From: Pseudomonadota bacterium
GTDB lineage: Bacteria; Pseudomonadota; Alphaproteobacteria; Caulobacterales; Caulobacteraceae
Assembly (NCBI GenBank): GCA_023432855.1
Contig: JAEZEZ010000073.1
Coordinates: 1 to 18,666 of the forward strand
Direction of reading: 5' to 3'
DNA: 18,666 nt
The stretch's first letter is position 1, and each line of letters begins with the position of its first letter. The translations under genes and the position numbers were made by a program. Under the pieces are notes generated by a model, which was not told where the DNA came from, did not search any database, and saw only the letters and a list, made by a program, of their open reading frames with translations. Below, one piece after another: positions 16,583 to 18,666 of the stretch.

Positions 16583-16999
16583 ATGAACGGCATCGACTGG
16601 ACCGGGCTCTTCTTCAGCGCCGAGGGCAGGACAGGGCGCACGCCCTTCGTCGTGGCCGCGGCCGTGCTCATCGTGCTGACCGCGATCTATCAGTCGCTGG
16701 TCGAGCCCGAGAGCATGGCGGCCCTGCACTGGGTCACCGGCCTGTTCGTCTACAGCGCCCTGTTCTACGTGGCCGCGTGCGTGCTTTCGAAACGGCTGCA
16801 CGATCGCGGCAAGTCCGGATGGTGGGCGGCGCTGGTGCTGTTCGCCGTGGTCATGGTCTGGCCCGCGCCGCACGGCGTGCTCGATTTTCTGGGCGTCATC
16901 GTCCTGATCTGGGCGACGGTGGAGCTGGCCGTCATGCCGGGAGAGCAGGGCGCCAATCGCTACGGACCGAACCCCCAGCGGGCCCCGGCGACGGCTTGA
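16583..16999 (+). CDS. DUF805-family inner-membrane protein, copy 1
   Basis: This 138-residue DUF805 (YhaH-like) membrane protein has about four hydrophobic segments (near residues 22-38, 50-68, 80-94 and 100-117). The family signature appears as the short N-terminal GRTGRTPF, the cytoplasmic loop SKRLHDRGKSGWW and the C-terminal GANRYGPNP. Molecular function is unknown. It starts 31 bases after pccA with no clear ribosome site and overlaps the following paralogue at its stop codon. Confidence 0.88.
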   Translation: MNGIDWTGLFFSAEGRTGRTPFVVAAAVLIVLTAIYQSLVEPESMAALHWVTGLFVYSALFYVAACVLSKRLHDRGKSGWWAALVLFAVVMVWPAPHGVLDFLGVIVLIWATVELAVMPGEQGANRYGPNPQRAPATA

Positions 17000-17352
17000 A
17001 GCTGCTGCGCGATGTGTTCGGCTTCGAAGGACGGCTGGGTCGAGCCGCCTATGTGGGCGGCAACATCCTGCTTTCCCTCCCGGCCATTTTCGTTCTGCTC
17101 CAGTTCCTGAAAGCTCTCGGTGAACGAGACGGCGTGCTGTTCACATTCGCGCTCGTGGCTTGGCACCTGATCGCTTGGGCTGCGGTAGCCATGGCCTGGA
17201 AGCGGCTCCACGACTTTGGGGTACGCGGCCACTGGGCCCTATTCGCCCTGATCCCTGGCCCCAATGCTCTCCTTTTCTACATTCTCGCGTATCGTCCGGG
17301 GGAAGAAGGCGCCAACCGCTTTGGCGCCGATCCCCGGGCCGCAGCGGCTTAG
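16996..17352 (+). CDS. DUF805-family inner-membrane protein, copy 2
   Basis: This 118-residue paralogue of the preceding gene shows the same signatures: FEGRLGRAAYVGGN near the N-terminus, KRLHDFGVRGHW in the middle and GANRFGADP at the end. It has about three hydrophobic segments. The best start is TTG at 16996, which overlaps the TGA of copy 1 (TTGA) and gives a protein that begins exactly where DUF805 proteins do. ATG starts in this frame lie far upstream inside copy 1 and are rejected. Translation is probably coupled to copy 1. It converges on lipB with 57 bases between the stop codons. Confidence 0.82.
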   Translation: MKLLRDVFGFEGRLGRAAYVGGNILLSLPAIFVLLQFLKALGERDGVLFTFALVAWHLIAWAAVAMAWKRLHDFGVRGHWALFALIPGPNALLFYILAYRPGEEGANRFGADPRAAAA

Positions 17353-17409
17353 CTTAGAACGCGTTATCCCACCGGGCGCGGAGCGCCTATCTAGGGGTGG
17401 CCGCCCGCG

Positions 17410-18123
17410 TCATGGAGGCGCCGCCTCCTCCACCGCCCCGAACACGCGCGCGAAGCTGGCCTTCAGCGCCGCGTCCGCCTCGTCCAGGCCGACCGGCAGG
17501 CCGAGGTCGACCAAGCTGGTCACGCCGTGCTCGGTGACGCCGCAGGGGACGATGCCGGTGAAATGCGACAGGTCCGGCTCCACGTTCAGGCTTATGCCGT
17601 GGTAGCTGACCCAGCGGCGCACCTTCACCCCGATGGCGCCGATCTTGTCTTCGCGCGGCGGGACGCCCGGCTGCTTTCGTTCTACCCAGACGCCCACGCG
17701 CCCGTCGCGCACCTGCCCCTCGACGTTGAAGTGGGAAAGCGCGCCGATGATCCAGGCCTCCAGCGCCCGGACAAATCCGCGCACGTCGCGCTTGCGCGCG
17801 GTCAGGTCGAGCATGACGTAGGCCACCCGCTGGCCGGGGCCGTGATAGGTGAACTGGCCGCCGCGCCCGGTCTCGAATACCGGGAAGCGGGAAGCATCGA
17901 GCAGGTCGTCGGACCTGGCCGAAACGCCCGCCGTGTAGAGTGGCGGATGCTCGAGCAGCCACACGAGCTCGCCCGCGCGGCCCTCGGCGATGTCCGCCAC
18001 ACGCGCCTCCATGGCGGCGACCGCTTCGAGATAGGGGACAGGCGTGCACGAGACCGCCCACCCCGCGAGGGCGCCGTCGCTGCGGCCGAAAAGCGGGGCG
18101 GTATTTAACTTCGCGTCAAGCAT
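17410..18123 (-). CDS. lipB: Lipoyl(octanoyl) transferase
   Basis: LipB moves octanoyl groups from acyl carrier protein to lipoyl domains, the first step of endogenous lipoate synthesis. The 237-residue product has the family signature GRGGQFTYHGPGQRVAY, then the catalytic Lys160 in DKIGAIGVKVRRWVSYHG and the catalytic Cys194 in PCGVTEHGVTSL. The start at 18123 is chosen because the protein then begins at the usual N-terminus; the frame continues to 18159. It is divergent from the FliN-like gene, with 53 bases between the starts, so the two may share a promoter region. Confidence 0.93.
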   Translation of the reverse strand: MLDAKLNTAPLFGRSDGALAGWAVSCTPVPYLEAVAAMEARVADIAEGRAGELVWLLEHPPLYTAGVSARSDDLLDASRFPVFETGRGGQFTYHGPGQRVAYVMLDLTARKRDVRGFVRALEAWIIGALSHFNVEGQVRDGRVGVWVERKQPGVPPREDKIGAIGVKVRRWVSYHGISLNVEPDLSHFTGIVPCGVTEHGVTSLVDLGLPVGLDEADAALKASFARVFGAVEEAAPP

Positions 18124-18176
18124 GCCGCCCCAATGTGGGCAAAGGGCCCTCGCGTGCAAGCGGGCCGGGGGTAGTC

Positions 18177-18443
18177 ATGGCGCTCAGTCAGGTCGAAGCG
18201 GTCAACGTCGAGATATCCGTTGTCCTGGGCCGCAGCACCGTGCCCATGCAGCAGCTGCTGCGCATGGGCCGCGGCGCGGTGATCGCGCTCGACGCCCGCG
18301 AAAGCGACGAGGTCTGGATTCTGGCCAACAACCACCCGGTGGCCCGTGGCGAAATCCACATCAGCGACGACAAGATCGCCATTACCGTCACCCGCGCGGC
18401 CGACGTCTACGACTTCATGGCTGGGGCCCGGACCAACACCTGA
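18177..18443 (+). CDS. FliN-like flagellar motor switch (SpoA-domain) protein
   Basis: This 88-residue protein is almost only a SpoA/FliN C-terminal domain: VNVEISVVLGRSTVPMQQLL, MGRGAVIALD, DEVWILANNHPVARGEI and ITVTRAADVYDF match the fold that builds the C-ring of the flagellar switch. It lacks the N-terminal extension of longer FliN proteins. The flagellar genes expected around fliN are absent; the neighbours are lipB and a tRNA gene. GGGGGT lies just upstream of the ATG at 18177. It may be the genome's FliN or an extra switch-domain protein, so I leave the symbol empty. Confidence 0.85.
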   Translation: MALSQVEAVNVEISVVLGRSTVPMQQLLRMGRGAVIALDARESDEVWILANNHPVARGEIHISDDKIAITVTRAADVYDFMAGARTNT

Positions 18444-18446
18444 CAA

Positions 18447-18466
18447 AAGGGCGCCTGGTCGCCCTT
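18447..18466 (+). terminator. Hairpin after the FliN-like gene
   Basis: AAGGGCG (18447-18453) and CGCCCTT (18460-18466) form a perfect 7-bp stem with a 6-base loop, starting 3 bases after the stop codon. Four A's precede the stem and only two T's end it, so it is a reasonable but not textbook terminator. Confidence 0.55.
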
Positions 18467-18491
18467 CCCAAACGCCTCCGGCCTTGCTATC
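18465..18491 (+). promoter_or_regulatory. Possible promoter of the tRNA-Leu gene
   Basis: GCTATC (18486-18491) resembles the GCTANAWC -10 element known from Caulobacter housekeeping promoters and lies about 19 bases before the tRNA 5' end. The -35 candidate TTCCCA (18465-18470) is poor. Confidence 0.35.
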
Positions 18492-18509
18492 TGCGCGCCT
18501 CCAAAGCGA

Positions 18510-18596
18510 GCGGTCGTGGCGGAATTGGTAGACGCGCAGCGTTGAGGTCGCTGTGGCAGAAATGCTGTGGAAGTTCGAGTCTTCTCGACCGCACCA
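18510..18596 (+). tRNA. tRNA-Leu(GAG)
   Basis: The acceptor stem GCGGTCG (18510-18516) pairs with CGACCGC (18586-18592), followed by discriminator A and an encoded CCA. The D arm reads GGAATTGGTAGACGC. The anticodon stem CAGCG/CGCTG encloses the loop TTGAGGT with anticodon GAG, reading CUC and CUU. A long variable arm (TGGCAGAAATGCTGTGG region) and a T arm with GTTCGAGTC complete a class II leucine tRNA. It is 87 bases including CCA. Confidence 0.95.
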
Positions 18597-18603
18597 TCTT
18601 CCT

Positions 18604-18618
18604 CCGGCGGAACGCCGG
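18604..18618 (+). repeat. Short hairpin downstream of tRNA-Leu
   Basis: CCGGCG (18604-18609) and CGCCGG (18613-18618) pair around a GAA loop directly after the tRNA. It may help define the 3' end of the precursor ahead of the stronger terminator at 18634. Confidence 0.4.
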
Positions 18619-18633
18619 TCATTTTCGAAAAGC

Positions 18634-18656
18634 GGGGCCTTCTCAGGCCCCTTTTT
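18634..18656 (+). terminator. Intrinsic terminator of the tRNA-Leu transcript
   Basis: GGGGCC (18634-18639) pairs with GGCCCC (18646-18651) around a 6-base loop and is followed directly by five T's (18652-18656). AAAA upstream of the stem can extend pairing with the T-run. This is the clearest intrinsic terminator in the window. Confidence 0.85.
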
Positions 18657-18666
18657 CATGCCCGCA

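Noticed and set aside
14431..16671. 746-residue open frame on the minus strand across pccA
   Set aside because: It is the antisense shadow of pccA, caused by high GC at third positions. The His/Leu/Asp/Gly-rich product has no family likeness, while pccA is unmistakable.

Overview
The window is GC-rich alphaproteobacterial DNA (about two thirds G+C or more by eye) with densely packed genes, short gaps and no visible transposase, integrase, phage gene or CRISPR array. It divides into two parts with different synonymous-codon habits.

Left part (1 to about 7.2 kb). The genes resemble those of Rhizobiales/Hyphomicrobiales: an RluC-type pseudouridine synthase, a small lipoprotein, an L,D-transpeptidase, an orphan amino-acid ABC substrate-binding protein, a HAD phosphatase, an ATP12-type F1-ATPase assembly chaperone, two tiny related membrane proteins on the minus strand, and pccB (propionyl-CoA carboxylase carboxyltransferase subunit). 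The order rluC, HAD, ATP12, pccB is a familiar rhizobial neighbourhood. Here three cell-envelope genes sit between rluC and the HAD gene. Leucine is written mostly as CTC.

Right part (about 7.2 to 18.7 kb). The genes look like Caulobacterales (Phenylobacterium/Caulobacter style): a single-pass protein of unknown function, a secreted GlcG/HbpS-like protein, a tandem pair of DUF2199 proteins, a secreted metallo-beta-lactamase-fold hydrolase, a GFA-family protein, an unknown 307-residue protein, msrB coupled to an S41-like secreted protein that seems to lack its catalytic residues, pccA (biotin carboxylase plus biotin carrier), a tandem pair of DUF805 membrane proteins, lipB, a stand-alone FliN-like protein, and a tRNA-Leu(GAG) followed by a strong intrinsic terminator at the right edge. 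Leucine is written overwhelmingly as CTG.

Functionally, pccB (5.6 to 7.2 kb) and pccA (14.6 to 16.6 kb) encode the two halves of propionyl-CoA carboxylase, which makes methylmalonyl-CoA from propionyl-CoA. They lie on the same strand but about 7.4 kb apart. The codon shift begins in or just after pccB, so pccB may be the hinge of a chimeric assembly or of a real recombination event. I see no obvious new defence or mobile system. The observations most worth following are the codon-usage boundary, the paralogous micro-proteins upstream of pccB, and the catalytically degenerate S41-like protein coupled to msrB.
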